Translations under genes and position numbers: made by a program | Shown here: in pieces, positions 7,567 to 19,440 of the stretch | How the letters are laid out: every line of letters begins with the position of its first letter | Position numbering within the stretch: the stretch's first letter is position 1 | Source of the DNA: Aspidapion aeneum | Lineage: Eukaryota; Arthropoda; Insecta; Coleoptera; Brentidae | Direction of reading: 5' to 3' | Length of the DNA stretch: 64,000 nt | Assembly (NCBI GenBank): GCA_963576565.1 | Contig: OY755040.1 | Location: 85,132,321 to 85,196,320, forward strand | Notes under the pieces: model-generated | What the model was told of the DNA's origin: nothing | Database searches by the model: none | Seen by the model: only the letters and a program-made list of their open reading frames with translations

Positions 7567-10500
7567 TCAAACAAAGTGAGTTTTAAAACTTTTGACGCCA
7601 GCTTCTGCCAGGCCATTGAAATGTGGACTGAGAGGAGGTCCCAGATGCCAACGAATAGAAAGTCTGGTGGCAGCACTTCTTGCGTAATCCAGTAATTGGT
7701 TACGAAACCCTATAAAATTACTGCCTTGATCTGACCAGCATTGCGTCACGCTTCCGCGTCTAGAGATGAATCGATGGAATGCACCTACGAACCCTTCGGT
7801 GGACAGGTCCATGGTTAATTCCAAATGCACGCAATGTGTGGCCGTACAGACAAACACACAGACATACGATTTGAAAGCTCTACAACCACGGTAACGATGA
7901 GGAATCACAAAGAAAGGTCCACAAAAGTCGATAGCTACACTCGAAAAAGGTTTAAGCTGATTGATTCGATGAGCGGGAAGTGAACTCATTATGGGCGGTC
8001 TATAGGGTTTAGGGTTGATTCTAAAACATTGCAAGCACTTGGATATGGTTCTTTGAATTGCCCGTCTGGCAGATAATATCCAAAATTGCTGTAAAAGCAG
8101 ATTATGTAATGTTTTAAACCCAGGATGAAGATATTGTCGATGAGCGGACTCGATAAGAAGTGTAGTTAAACGATGGTCACTCGAAAGTAAGACGGGGTGT
8201 TTTGCAGAATAAGACAAAAGGTCAGATTTTTGTAATCTGCCACCGACTCTAATGATATTATTCTCATCAAGAAAAGGTGAAAGTTTTCGCAAAGGTTTCG
8301 GTATTGGTTTATCCTTAGATAACGCAGAAAAAAGCTCAGAAAAACAAGAACCTTGAACGCGTTTGATAAGAAGGTGTAACGCACTTTGCATCTCACCGGT
8401 GGTAGGAAAAACAATATTCTCAAAAATAACTTTTTGGTCCGGCGGCTTAGTGGGTTTTTGATAGGAATGGTTTTGAAAAAGGTTAACTATTCGAAGGACA
8501 TAGCAAATGATACGTTGAATTTTTGATATAGATGAATATTTGATAAGAAGCTGATCTAAGAAGTTGATATCAATTATCGCATTGCAACAGACTTTTGGCT
8601 TTTCCTCCAGATTAATCTCTCCGAAATCAATCGGCATTTTTGATTTATGAAAATCGGGCCATTCGTTTTCGGGAGACCACAAAAACGACGGTGCGTTCCA
8701 CCACATGTCATGTGACATGAGCTGTGAAGGGGTGGCCCCTCGTGACGCAATATCGGCTGCATTCAAAGCAGAAGGAATGTAGCGCCACGAGTTTGAGGGA
8801 ATGATTTCTTGGATTCTACTGACGCGATTTCCAACAAAGGTTTGCCAGCGATTAGGAGGGGATGAAAGCCAGTGCAATACGACTTGCGAATCGCAGAAAG
8901 TAACGATATTTGTAAAAGTTATTTTTCCTTCATAGCTAGATAAAACGAAGTCAATTAATTCGCTTAAAAGAAATGCGCCTAGGAGTTCTAGCCTAGCCAA
9001 AGTTTGTGACTTTATAGGCGCGACCCTAGATTTTGCAGATATGAGAGAAACAGATATATTGTTTTCCTCTTCTACACGAAAATATACGACGCCTGCGTAG
9101 CCTCGAATTGAAGCGTCACAGAAGCCGATGATTTGACAGGTATTGGTTTTTGACAGTTTGATTTGTCGGGGTAATTGAAAATTGGAAAGAAGCGGGAATT
9201 CAGAACGAAGTTTGTTCCAAGAGTCGATGATAGAAGAATCTGGTTCTTCGTCCCAGCCTACTTTCGATATCCACAACTGTTGCAAAATAAATTTTGCTTG
9301 TAGCAACAAGGGACAAAGAAAACCTAAGGGGTCGAAGATTGTTCCTATGATAGATAAAATAGAACGTTTGGTTGGGGGTTTGTCCTTCATTCGGCATTGA
9401 TAAGAAAAAATGTCGTTTTTTGGATGCCATTGAAGTCCTAAAACTTTGATAAAGTGGGGTTCCTCCTTGTCGAAAGAGAGAGGCATTTGACGATCGGACT
9501 CTGGCAATGTTGCCAATAACTCAGGACAATTGCTTGCCCATTTTTTAAGTTCAAATCCTCCCGACTTCAACAAATCATTGAGTTCTGTTTGAAGGGAGAG
9601 AGCTTCAGAAAGCGAAGGGCTAGTTCCCAAGATATCGTCGATATAGATTGACGTTTTTAGAACAGTACTAGCCATAGGAAAACGTTCCTTTTCTCTCTCT
9701 GCCAGCTCATTTAAGGTACGCATGGCTAGAAAAGGCGAGCATGTCATGCCAAAAGTGACAGTAGAAAGTTCCCACACTGAAAGTGGGTCCTGTGGAGAAA
9801 ACCTCCACAATATCCTTTGATAAGGACGGTGATAAGGATTGATAAGGACTTGACGGAACATCTGTTTGATATCAGCAATGTAGGCAATAGGATTAAGACG
9901 AAATGTAAGGAGTAAAGAAGCAATATCTTTTTGAAGTTTCGGTCCAGATAACAATGTGTCATTGAGACTAATATTTTTTGGGGTGACTGCTGAACAATCC
10001 CAGACCAACCTTAATTTTGTACTCAAGCTTTCCGGCTTTAAAACGCAATGATGTGCTAAAAAACACGATACGTCGACCTTTGGTTGACTAGATAAAACCA
10101 AACTCATATGATTAGAATCGATATAGTCTTGCATGAAATTTGAATAGGCAGTGTACAGATCAGGATTTTTGATTAATCTATTTTCTAGAAGTAAAAATCT
10201 ACGATAAGCTTGCGGGTAAGTATTTCCTAGGTCAGGGTTTATTTTGTCTTTAAACGGAAGATCTACCATGAATCTACCGCTCGGTTGCCGTACTACACTA
10301 GCAGTAAAAATTGATTCTGCCTGTTTTTCTTCCTTTGATAAGATTTGTTTTTTAGGCAAATGTTCGATTTCCCAAAACCTAGGGAGAATGACCTCTAAAG
10401 GAGGTGAATGACTCGTTAAAAAACAACTGGTTCGTTCCGTAAGACTACCTACTTCGTCAACCTTTCCCATGACGACCCAGCCAAAGATAGTTTCAAGGGC

Positions 10501-12336
10501 TGAAGGCTGCCCTACCTGTCCAAGAACCCTGCCCTCCTTGAAAATCTGTGCGAATAGCTCGCAACCAATAACCAGGTCCACAGGTCTAGATTTGAAATAA
10601 GATGGGTCGGCAAGTTTAAGGTTTCCCAAGTGTTTCCACTGATTATCGTTCAAGGAGAATGTAGGCATATTGGAACATAGTTGTGGAACAACAATTGCTT
10701 CGAAATTAAGTAAAGGAGTGACTTGTCCTTGTGGCTTAATGTGACATTGAACGAGCCCTTTGGAAGTAAAAGAAGACATCTGATTTAATCCGAATATTTC
10801 AGTGGTGTAACTTCGCCTAGGAAGATTAAGACGCTGAATACACTTTTCACTGATGAATCCAGTCTGTGATCCAGAATCAAGCAGTGCCCTTACAGGTTGA
10901 AAATTTCCGCAACCGTCCATAACATCTATTATGGCGGTGCATAAAAGAAAGGTACCTGAAGGTCCTGAGGCATTTAATGACACATGAAGATTATTGACAG
11001 GTGGTGTGTGAATGACAGGACTAGTATCTTGGCTTCCAGACGCTTGATTAGTTTCTAAGATATGAGTTAAAGTGTGGTGCCTTTTACTATTGCAAGTCCT
11101 GCATGAATATTTTGATTTGCACGTATCTACATCATGCAAGGGATGAAAACACGCTAAACATAATTTTTTCTGTTTGACGAAAGATAGGCGATCGATAGGT
11201 GAGAGATCAAGAAATGTTTGACATTTCGAAAGCACGTGACCTTGATTACATCGGAAACATTTTATTCCCGTACTCGAATTAGTTGAGGTGCCAGCCAGTC
11301 CTATAAAAGGCGAGTTGGATGATTTATAGGTAGGCTTTTGCCCAAACTGATTTCGCATAGAATTTGAATTTTGATAGGTAGGCTTTTGCCCAGACTGATT
11401 TTGCATAGAATTTGATTTTTGATAGATAGGCACCTTTTTGGGTGCTGTTGATTGAGGAAGTGATTCAAAAACTTTACATCTTTTTTCTAGAAATTGAAAA
11501 AGTGACTGAAAAGTGGGAATTTCGGTATTAGTATTGGCGTGACTCATTTCGAAATTTGAACGCGTTGGAATATCCAATTTTTCTAATAAAATGAAAAAAA
11601 TAATAAAGTCCCAACTGTCAACGTCAAAGCTAAGTGATTTTAAAATTTCTAGAAATTCAGAAAAGGTGTCAATTAAATTACGCAATTCTTTAGCTGACTC
11701 GTTTTTTAAGGTGGAGTTCATAATTGAGCTCAAAGCATCATTTGCGAGGTCTCGCTTGTTTTGATATCTATTGACTAATTTGTCGTAAGCAATTTTATAA
11801 TTTTGATCAGATAAGCTAATCCCTGATATCAATTTTAAAGGCTCATCCTCGAGATATGAAAATAAATATTGAAGTTTTCGAACGTTACTTAGACTTTGAT
11901 TTTGATCTATAATGTTATTAAAAAGATCGAAAAAGCTTGGCCATAATTTTTTATCACCTCGAAATATGGGAATACCTAACTCTTTGAGTTTTGGAGTTTC
12001 GTATTCGTTTTGTCGAACATATGATCCCGAAAAAGATGGGGCCTCAACCGGAAATATTTTAGAGTAAACCCCCTTACACGCATAAAAATATTTACGAGCT
12101 TCTGAAAGGATCGCATCCTGCGTTTTAAATTCCTCATCGTCCGAGTCGTCTAGCAACATAATGACGTCATTATGTGCCAGCATGCATTTATCGAAGGTTT
12201 CATCCAAATCGGCATACCTCACTTGAAACTCGTTTCTCGCTCTTTCATCTTTTTCCGCAGTCTGCGACAACACATAACACTCGGTGATCGCAGATAAAAA
12301 ACCCTTGCGTTTTTGTACGGCTTTTTTGACAGACAT
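7567..12336 (-). CDS. gag-pol: BEL/Pao gag-pol polyprotein, truncated in integrase
   Basis: 1,589 codons from the ATG at 12336 (a more upstream TTG at 12378 is less likely) to a TGA at 7569-7567. Residue positions count from that ATG. Gag fills about 1-350. Cys/His knuckles lie at 360-372 (CFRCNQGHVLSKC), 393-406 and 412-425. The aspartic protease has DSGSQTGF at 487. RT has LRLVWDCSA at 775, YIADIKQMFRQV at 819 and catalytic YIDDIL at 898. RNase H shows FCDAS at 1072, ELLGA near 1117, FCDSQVVLHWL near 1147 and NAADIASRG near 1192. Integrase has a zinc module (H1399, H1404, C1434, C1437) and a D1470, D1536, E1578 triad. Translation stops 11 residues after the glutamate, losing the integrase C-terminal domain. 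All other catalytic motifs look intact. Gag and pol share one frame, as is usual for BEL/Pao. Confidence 0.95.
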   Translation of the reverse strand: MSVKKAVQKRKGFLSAITECYVLSQTAEKDERARNEFQVRYADLDETFDKCMLAHNDVIMLLDDSDDEEFKTQDAILSEARKYFYACKGVYSKIFPVEAPSFSGSYVRQNEYETPKLKELGIPIFRGDKKLWPSFFDLFNNIIDQNQSLSNVRKLQYLFSYLEDEPLKLISGISLSDQNYKIAYDKLVNRYQNKRDLANDALSSIMNSTLKNESAKELRNLIDTFSEFLEILKSLSFDVDSWDFIIFFILLEKLDIPTRSNFEMSHANTNTEIPTFQSLFQFLEKRCKVFESLPQSTAPKKVPIYQKSNSMQNQSGQKPTYQNSNSMRNQFGQKPTYKSSNSPFIGLAGTSTNSSTGIKCFRCNQGHVLSKCQTFLDLSPIDRLSFVKQKKLCLACFHPLHDVDTCKSKYSCRTCNSKRHHTLTHILETNQASGSQDTSPVIHTPPVNNLHVSLNASGPSGTFLLCTAIIDVMDGCGNFQPVRALLDSGSQTGFISEKCIQRLNLPRRSYTTEIFGLNQMSSFTSKGLVQCHIKPQGQVTPLLNFEAIVVPQLCSNMPTFSLNDNQWKHLGNLKLADPSYFKSRPVDLVIGCELFAQIFKEGRVLGQVGQPSALETIFGWVVMGKVDEVGSLTERTSCFLTSHSPPLEVILPRFWEIEHLPKKQILSKEEKQAESIFTASVVRQPSGRFMVDLPFKDKINPDLGNTYPQAYRRFLLLENRLIKNPDLYTAYSNFMQDYIDSNHMSLVLSSQPKVDVSCFLAHHCVLKPESLSTKLRLVWDCSAVTPKNISLNDTLLSGPKLQKDIASLLLTFRLNPIAYIADIKQMFRQVLINPYHRPYQRILWRFSPQDPLSVWELSTVTFGMTCSPFLAMRTLNELAEREKERFPMASTVLKTSIYIDDILGTSPSLSEALSLQTELNDLLKSGGFELKKWASNCPELLATLPESDRQMPLSFDKEEPHFIKVLGLQWHPKNDIFSYQCRMKDKPPTKRSILSIIGTIFDPLGFLCPLLLQAKFILQQLWISKVGWDEEPDSSIIDSWNKLRSEFPLLSNFQLPRQIKLSKTNTCQIIGFCDASIRGYAGVVYFRVEEENNISVSLISAKSRVAPIKSQTLARLELLGAFLLSELIDFVLSSYEGKITFTNIVTFCDSQVVLHWLSSPPNRWQTFVGNRVSRIQEIIPSNSWRYIPSALNAADIASRGATPSQLMSHDMWWNAPSFLWSPENEWPDFHKSKMPIDFGEINLEEKPKVCCNAIIDINFLDQLLIKYSSISKIQRIICYVLRIVNLFQNHSYQKPTKPPDQKVIFENIVFPTTGEMQSALHLLIKRVQGSCFSELFSALSKDKPIPKPLRKLSPFLDENNIIRVGGRLQKSDLLSYSAKHPVLLSSDHRLTTLLIESAHRQYLHPGFKTLHNLLLQQFWILSARRAIQRTISKCLQCFRINPKPYRPPIMSSLPAHRINQLKPFSSVAIDFCGPFFVIPHRYRGCRAFKSYVCVFVCTATHCVHLELTMDLSTEGFVGAFHRFISRRGSVTQCWSDQGSNFIGFRNQLLDYARSAATRLSIRWHLGPPLSPHFNGLAEAGVKSFKTHFV
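11311..11424 (-). repeat. 48-bp tandem repeat inside gag (16-residue period)
   Basis: About 2.3 copies between the gag body and the first zinc knuckle. The protein period is 16 residues, with tyrosines at 305, 321 and 337 and recurring SNSM.NQ.GQKPTY. It is a Ser/Asn/Gln-rich linker and the copies are very similar, so the expansion is probably recent. Confidence 0.8.
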
Positions 12337-12733
12337 GATTTTACCTTTGAAATGACGAAATTGTCGGTAAATATACAATTAACGCTAAATTAATGCTTCT
12401 GAAATAGAAAAATGACGAATTGTCGAAAATATGCACTAATTTATCGCCAATTGATAAAAATTGTTTTAAATATCGAAATGATAATATACACCACTGAACT
12501 CTTGTTTTGTTTTGTTTTGATTCCTACTCGATTTGTTTACACCACGCGGAGTAGACCCGTTACCATGGCAGCGGACCAAAAACACGTACTGCGCCGGCTA
12601 CTTTCTCCGGTCGACGTTTCAACGACGATGCTGCGAAAAAATTCAAGGCCGCCGTCTTATTGCAAATAATTTATTACTACCGTCGTATGGATTTATTATT
12701 TAAAAATAATTCGGCTCGAAAGGAACACTTTTA
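12337..12733 (-). promoter_or_regulatory. 5' internal leader with putative primer-binding region
   Basis: Untranslated sequence between the 5' LTR and the gag ATG. On the element strand it starts TAAAAGTGTTCCTTTCGAGC; the primer-binding site should be here (about 12710-12732), and TTCGAGCC resembles a tRNA T-arm-derived sequence, but I could not assign a tRNA and there is no classic TGG start. Near the ATG a ~58-bp imperfect direct repeat is seen (AATGACGAAATTGTCGG at about 12352 and AATGACGAATTGTCG at about 12410). The plus-strand frame across 12412-12669 is not a gene. Confidence 0.5.
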
Positions 12734-13213
12734 TGTTAGCCCACGGATAGAAAAACGTTAAAGGCAATGAATGGACTGTAAATATTATTAATTAATGACA
12801 TCGCGAGCAAACATAAATATATTGATATGATTTTACGAAATAATCAAAATGTCCATAGGTAAAATGGTTGAAACCACACAACGGTAATCAAAGACAAGCA
12901 CTCACCTCCTTTGCAGTCAAGTTCTCCTCGTTCCCAGGGGCCCCCGAATGGATCTAATGATGTCACCACGTAGCTGAAGGGTTGAAGTTTCTAGTTCTAT
13001 GCTTCAGTACACAAAAATCGAGCACTTTCAGGTGTAGATATTTGAAATAGTTGGAGAACGAAATTAACACGCCTTTTTCTCTAGGCGATTGACAATGATC
13101 TCACTGGTGGTTGGTGCGCATGTCCAAATACGCGGAATGCGCTTTGTCCTTCATACAGTTGTGTGTTTTTAAAAATATATATAAACAACCGCGAAATTTA
13201 GCGGGAGCTAACA
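12734..13213 (-). repeat. 5' LTR of the BEL/Pao element
   Basis: 480 bp, one mismatch to the 3' LTR. On the element strand it starts TGTTAGCTCCCGC, followed by a TATA-rich stretch (about 13168-13185) about 30 bases in. If that is the core promoter, the U3 part would be unusually short; this is a guess from position only. Confidence 0.95.
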
Positions 13214-13218
13214 TTAGT
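13214..13218. repeat. Target-site duplication, right copy (TTAGT)
   Basis: Matches 6348-6352; the satellite resumes in the correct phase immediately after. Confidence 0.95.
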
Positions 13219-14754
13219 ATGTATTCAGATGTATTAAAAATGAATCCTTTTATGTTTATTCGGTTGTATTGAGAAAGGAAGGAATTAAAAAGTATTCATT
13301 GGTATAAATAATGATTACATAAAAGGGTATTTAATTGGATTGCTTTAAAAAGTATAAATATGTATTCAAATATATAGAAAATTAATACTTGAAAAGTTCA
13401 TTCAATTGTATTGATAAAGGAAGGTATTGAAAAGTATTCAACGGGATAAATAATGAATTAATAAAAAGTCATTTAAATGGATTATTCCATAGCGTATTAG
13501 TATGTATTCAAATGTATTAAAAATGAATCCTTCTATGTTTATTCGGTTGCATTGAGAAAGGAAGGAATTAAAAAGTATTCATTGGTATAAATTATGATTA
13601 CATAAAAAGGTAATTAATTGGATTGTTTTAAAGAGTATAAATATGTATTCAAATATATAGAAAATGAATACCTGAAAAGTTCATTCAATTGTATTAATAA
13701 GGGAAGTTATTAAAAATTATTCAACGGTATAAATAATGAATTCATAAAAAGTCATTTAAATGGATTGTTTTATAGCGTATTAGTATGTATTCAGATGTAT
13801 TAAAAATGAATCCTTTTATGTTTATTCGGTTGTATTGAGAAAGGAAGGAATTAAAATGTATTCATTGGTATAAATAATGATTACATAAAAAGGTATTTAA
13901 TTGGATTGCTTTAAAGAGTATAAATATGTATTCAAATATATAGAAAATGAATACTTGAAAAGTTCATTCAATTGTATTGATAAAGGAAGGTATTGAAAAG
14001 TATTCAACGGGATAAATAATGAATTCATAAAAAGTCATTTAAATGGATTGTTTTATAGCGTATTAGTATGTATTCAGATGTATTTAAAATGAATAATTTT
14101 ATGTTTATTCGGTTGTATTGAGATGAAGGAAGGAATTAAAAAGTATTCATTGGTATAAATAATGATTACATAAAAAGGTATTTAATTGTTTTGCTTTAAA
14201 GGGTATAAATATGTATTCAAATACATAGAAAATGAATACCTGAAAAGTGCATTTAATTGTATTGATAAAGAAAGGTATTGAAAAGTATTCAACGGGATAA
14301 ATAATGAATTCATAAAAAGTGATTTAAATGGATTAATCTATAGTGTATTAGTATGTATTCAAAACTATTAGAAATGAATCCTTCTATATTTATTCGGTTG
14401 CATTGAGAAAGGAAGGAATTAAAAAGTATTCATTGGTATAAATAATGATTACATAAAAAGGTATTTAATTGGATTGCTTTAAAGAGTATAAATATGTATT
14501 CAAATATATAGAAAATGAATACTTGAAAAGTTCATTCAATTGTATTAATAAGGGAAGGTATTAAAAAGTATTCAACGGTATAAATAATTAATTCATAAAA
14601 AGTCATTTAAATGGATTGTTTTATAGCGTATTAGTATGTATTCAGATGTATTAAAAATGAATCCTTTTATGTTTATTCGGTTGTATTGAGAAAGGAAGGA
14701 ATTAAAATGTATTCATTGGTATAAATAATGATTACATAAAAAGGTATTTAATTG

Positions 14755-17700
14755 GATTTCTTTAAAAAGTATAAAAATGTATTCAAATATATAGAAAATT
14801 AGTACTTGAAAAGTTCATTCAATTGTATTGATAAAGGAAGGTATTGAAAAGTATTCAACGGGATAAATAATGAATTCATAAAAAGTCGTTTAAATGGATT
14901 GTTTTATAGCGTATTAGTATGAATTCAGATGTATTAAAAATGAATCCTTTTATGTTTATTCGGTTGTATTGAGAAAGAAAGAAATTAAAATGTATTCATT
15001 GGTATAAATAATGATTACATAAAAAGGTATTTAATTGGATTGCTTTAAAGAGTATAAATATGTATTCAAATATATAGAAAATGAATGCTTGAAAAGTTCA
15101 TTCAATTGTATTCATAAAGGAAGGTATTGAAAAGTATTCAACGGGATAAATAATGAATTCATAAAAAGTCATTTAAATGGATTGTTTTATAGCGTATTAG
15201 TATGTATGCAGATGTGTTAAAAATGAATCATTTTATGTTTATTCGGTTGTATTGAGAAAGGAAGGAATTAAAATGTATTCATTGGTATAAATAATGATTA
15301 CATAAAAAGGTATTTAATTGGATTGCTTTAAAGAGTATAAATATGTATTCAAATATATAGAAAATGAATACTTGAAAAGTTCATTCAATTGTATTGATAA
15401 AGGAAGGTATTGAAAAGTATTCAACGGGATAAATAATGAATTCATAAAAAGTCATTTAAATGGATTGTTTTATAACGTATTAGTATGTATTCAAATGTAT
15501 TAGAAATGAATCATTCTATGTTTATTCGGTTGCATTGAGAAAGGAAGGAATTAAAAAGTATTCATTGGTATAAATAATGATTACATAAAAAGGTATTTAA
15601 TTGGATTGCTTTAAAGAGTATAAATATGTATTCAAATATACAGAAAATGAATACTTGAAATGTTCATTCAATTGTATTAATAAGGGAAGGTATTAACAAG
15701 TATTCAACGGTATAAATAATGAATTCATAAAAAGTCATTTATATGGATTGTTTTATAGCGTATTAGCATGTATTCAGATGTAATAAAAATGAATCCTTTT
15801 ATGTTTATTCGGTTGTATTGAGAAAGGAAGGAATTAAAATGTATTCATTGGTATAAATAATGATTACATAAAAAGGTATTTAATTGGATTGCTTTAAAGA
15901 GTATAAATATGTATTCAAATATATAGAAAATGAATACTTGAAAAGTTCATTCAATTGTATTGATAAAGGAAGGTATTGAAAAGTATTCAACGGGATAAAT
16001 AATGAATTCTTAAAAAGTCATTTAAATGAATTGTTTTATAGCGTATTAGTATGTATTCAGATGTATTAAAAATGAATCCTTTTATGTTTATTCGGTTGTA
16101 TTGGGAAAGGAAGGAATTAAAATGTATTCATTGGTATAAATAATGATTACATAAGAAGGTATTTAATTGGATTGCTTTAAAGAGTATAAATATGTATTCA
16201 AATATATAGAAAATGAATACTTGAAAAGTTCATTCAATTGTATTGATAAAGGAAGGTATTGAAAAGTATTCAACGGGATAAATAATGAATTCATAAAAAG
16301 TCATTTAAATGGATGGTTTTATAGCGTATTAGTATGTATTCAGATGTATTAAAAATGAATAATTTTATGTTTATTCGGTTGTATTGAGATGAAGGAAGGA
16401 ATTAAAAAGTATTAATTGGTATAAATAATGATTACATAAAAAGGTATTTAATTGTTTTGCTTTAAAGGGTATAAATATGTATTCAAATACATAGAAAATG
16501 AATACTTGAAAAGTGCATTTAATTGTATTGATAAAGGAAGGTATTGAAAAGTATTCAACGGGATAAATAATGAATTCATAAAAAGTGATTTAAATGGATT
16601 GATCTATAGCGTATTAGTATGTATTTAAATGTATTAGAAATGAATCCTTCTATGTTTATTCGGTTGCATTGAGAAAGGAAGGAATTAAAAAGTATTCATT
16701 GGTATAAATAATGATTACATAAAAAGGTATTTAATTGGATTGCTTTAAAGAGTATAAATATGTATTCAAATATATGGACAATGAATACTTGAAAAGTTCT
16801 TTCAATTGTATTAATAAGGGAAGGTATTAAAAAGTATTCAACGGTATAAATAATTAATTCATAAAAAGTCATTTAAATGGGTTGTTTTATAGCGTATTAG
16901 TATGTATTCAGATGTATTAAAAATGAATCCTTTTATGTTTATTCCGTTGTATTGAGAAAGGAAGGAATTAAAATGTATTCATTGGTATAAATAATGATTA
17001 CATAAAAAGGTATTTAATTGGATTTCTTTAAAAAGTATAAAAATGTATTCAAATATATAGAAAATTAATACTTGAAAAGTTCATTCAATTGTATTGATAA
17101 AGGAAGGTATTGAAAAGTATTCAACGGGATAAATAATGAATTCATAAAAAGTCGTTTAAATGGATTGTTTTATAGCGTATTAGTATGAATTCAGATGTAT
17201 TAAAAATGAATCCTTTTATGTTTATTCGGTTGTATTGAGAAAGAAAGAAATTAAAATGTATTCATTGGTATAAATAATGATTACATAAAAAGGTATTTAA
17301 TTGGATTGCTTTAAAGAGTATAAATATGTATTCAAATATATAGAAAATGAATACTTGAAAAGTTCATTCAATTGTATTCATAAAGGAAGGTATTGAAAAG
17401 TATTCAACGGGATAAATAATGAATTCATAAAAAGTCATTTAAATGGATTGTTTTATAGCGTATTAGTATGTATGCAGATGTATTAAAAATGAATCATTTT
17501 ATGTTTATTCGGTTGTATTGAGAAAGGAAGGAATTAAAATGTATTCATTGATATAAATAATGATTACATAAAAAGGTATTTAATTGGATTGCTTTAAAGA
17601 GTATAAATATGTATTAAAATATATAGAAAATGAATACTTGAAAAGTTCATTCAATTGTATTGATAAAGGAAGGTATTGAAAAGTATTCAACGGGATAAAT

Positions 17701-19440
17701 AATGAATTCATAAAAAGTCATTTAAATGGATTGTTTTATAACGTATTAGTATGTATTCAAATGTATTAGAAATTAATTCTTCTACGTTTATTCGGTTGCA
17801 TTGAGAAAGGAAGGAATTAAAAAGTATTCATTGGTATAAATAATGATTACATAAAAAGGTATTTAATTGGATTGCTTTAAAGAGTATAAATATGTATTCA
17901 AATATATAGAAAATGAATACTTGAAAAGTTCATTCAATTGTATTAATAAGGGAAGGTATTAAAAAGTATTCAACGGTATAAATAATGAATTCATAAAAAG
18001 TCATTTAAATGGATTGTTTTATAGCGTATTAGCATGTATTCAGATGTATTAAAAATGAATCCTTTTATGTTTATTCGGTTGTATTGAGAAAGGAAGGAAT
18101 TAAAATGTATTCATTGGTATAAATAATGATTACATAAAAAGGTATTTAATTGGATTTCTTTAAAAAGTATAAAAATGTATTCAAATATATAGAAAATTAA
18201 TACTTGAAAAGTTCATTCAATTGTATTGATAAAGGAAGGTATTGAAAAGTATTCAACGGGATAAATAATGAATTCATAAAAAGTCGTTTAAATGGATTGT
18301 TTTATAGCGTATTAGTATGAATTCAGATGTATTAAAAATGAATCCTTTTATGTTTATTCGGTTGTATTGAGAAAGAAAGAAATTAAAATGTATTCATTGG
18401 TATAAATAATGATTACATAAAAAGGTATTTAATTGGATTGCTTTAAAGAGTATAAATATGTATTCAAATATATAGAAAATGAATACTTGAAGAGTTCATT
18501 CAATTGTATTCATAAAGGAAGGCATTGAAAAGTATTCAACGGGATAAATAATGAATTCATAAAAAGTCATTTAAATGGATTGTTTTATAGCGTATTAGTA
18601 TGTATGCAGATGTATTAAAAATGAATCATTTTATGTTTATTCGGTTGTATTGAGAAAGGAAGGAATTAAAATGTATTCATTGGTATAAATAATGATTACA
18701 TAAAAAGGTATTTAATTGGATTGCTTTAAAGAGTATAAATATGTATTCAAATATATAGAAAATGAATACTAAAAAAGTTCATTCAATTGTATTGATAAAG
18801 GAAGGTATTGAAAAGTATTCAACGGGGTAAATAATGAATTCATAAAAAGTCATTTAAATGGATTGTTTTATAACGTATTAGTATGTATGCAGATGTATTA
18901 AAAATGAATCATTTTATGTTTATTCGGTTGTATTGAGAAAGGAAGGAATTAAAATGTATTCATTGGTATAAATAATGATTACATAAAAAGGTATTTAATT
19001 GGATTGCTTTAAAGAGTATAAATATGTATTCAAATATATAGAAAATGAATACTAGAAAAGTTCATTCAATTGTATTGATAAAGAAAGGTATTGAAAAGTA
19101 TTCAACGGGGTAAATAATGAATTCATAAAAAGTCATTTAAATGGATTGTTTTATAACGTATTAGTATGTATTCAAATGTATTAGAAATGAATCCTTCTAT
19201 GTTTATTCGGTTGCATTGAGAAAGGAAGGAATTAAAAAGTATTCATTGGTATAAATAATGATTACATAAAAAGGTATTTAATTGGATTGCTTTAAAGAGT
19301 ATAAATATGTATTCAAATATATAGAAAATGAATACTTGAAAAGTTCATTCAATTGTATTAATAAGGGAAGGTATTAAAAAGTATTCAACGGTATAAATAA
19401 TGAATTCATAAAAAGTCATTTAAATGGATTGTTTTATAGC
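14755..19440 (+). repeat. Higher-order repeat, ordered ~1.13-kb unit
   Basis: The B variant GGATTTCTTTAAAAAG occurs at 14755, 17021 and 18153 (spacings 2,266 and 1,132 bp). After each come the same markers in the same order: TCGTTTAAATGG with GTATGAATTCAG, TATTCATAAAGG, GTATGTATGCAG, ATAACGTATT, then AGCATGTATTCAG. That is a higher-order unit of four dimers. The third copy has one extra dimer (around 18871) combining the ATGCAG and ATAACG markers. Confidence 0.8.

Larger units (their letters stand above)
6353..13213 (-). mobile_element. BEL/Pao LTR retrotransposon, full length, recent
   Basis: A 6,861-bp element on the minus strand: 480-bp LTRs with TGTTAGC...GCTAACA ends, a 5-bp TTAGT target duplication, a leader, one long gag-pol frame and a purine-rich tract before the 3' LTR. 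Domain order is gag, Cys/His zinc knuckles, aspartic protease, RT with YIDD, RNase H, integrase. That order with this knuckle type fits BEL/Pao; in Copia, integrase precedes RT. No env frame exists. The LTRs differ at one position, so insertion was recent. A nonsense codon in integrase suggests this copy is now defective. Clade within BEL/Pao was not determined. Confidence 0.95.

Noticed and set aside
12412..12669. Plus-strand 85-codon frame in the retrotransposon leader
   Set aside because: It is antisense to the element, shows no recognisable domain, and overlaps the expected primer-binding and leader region.
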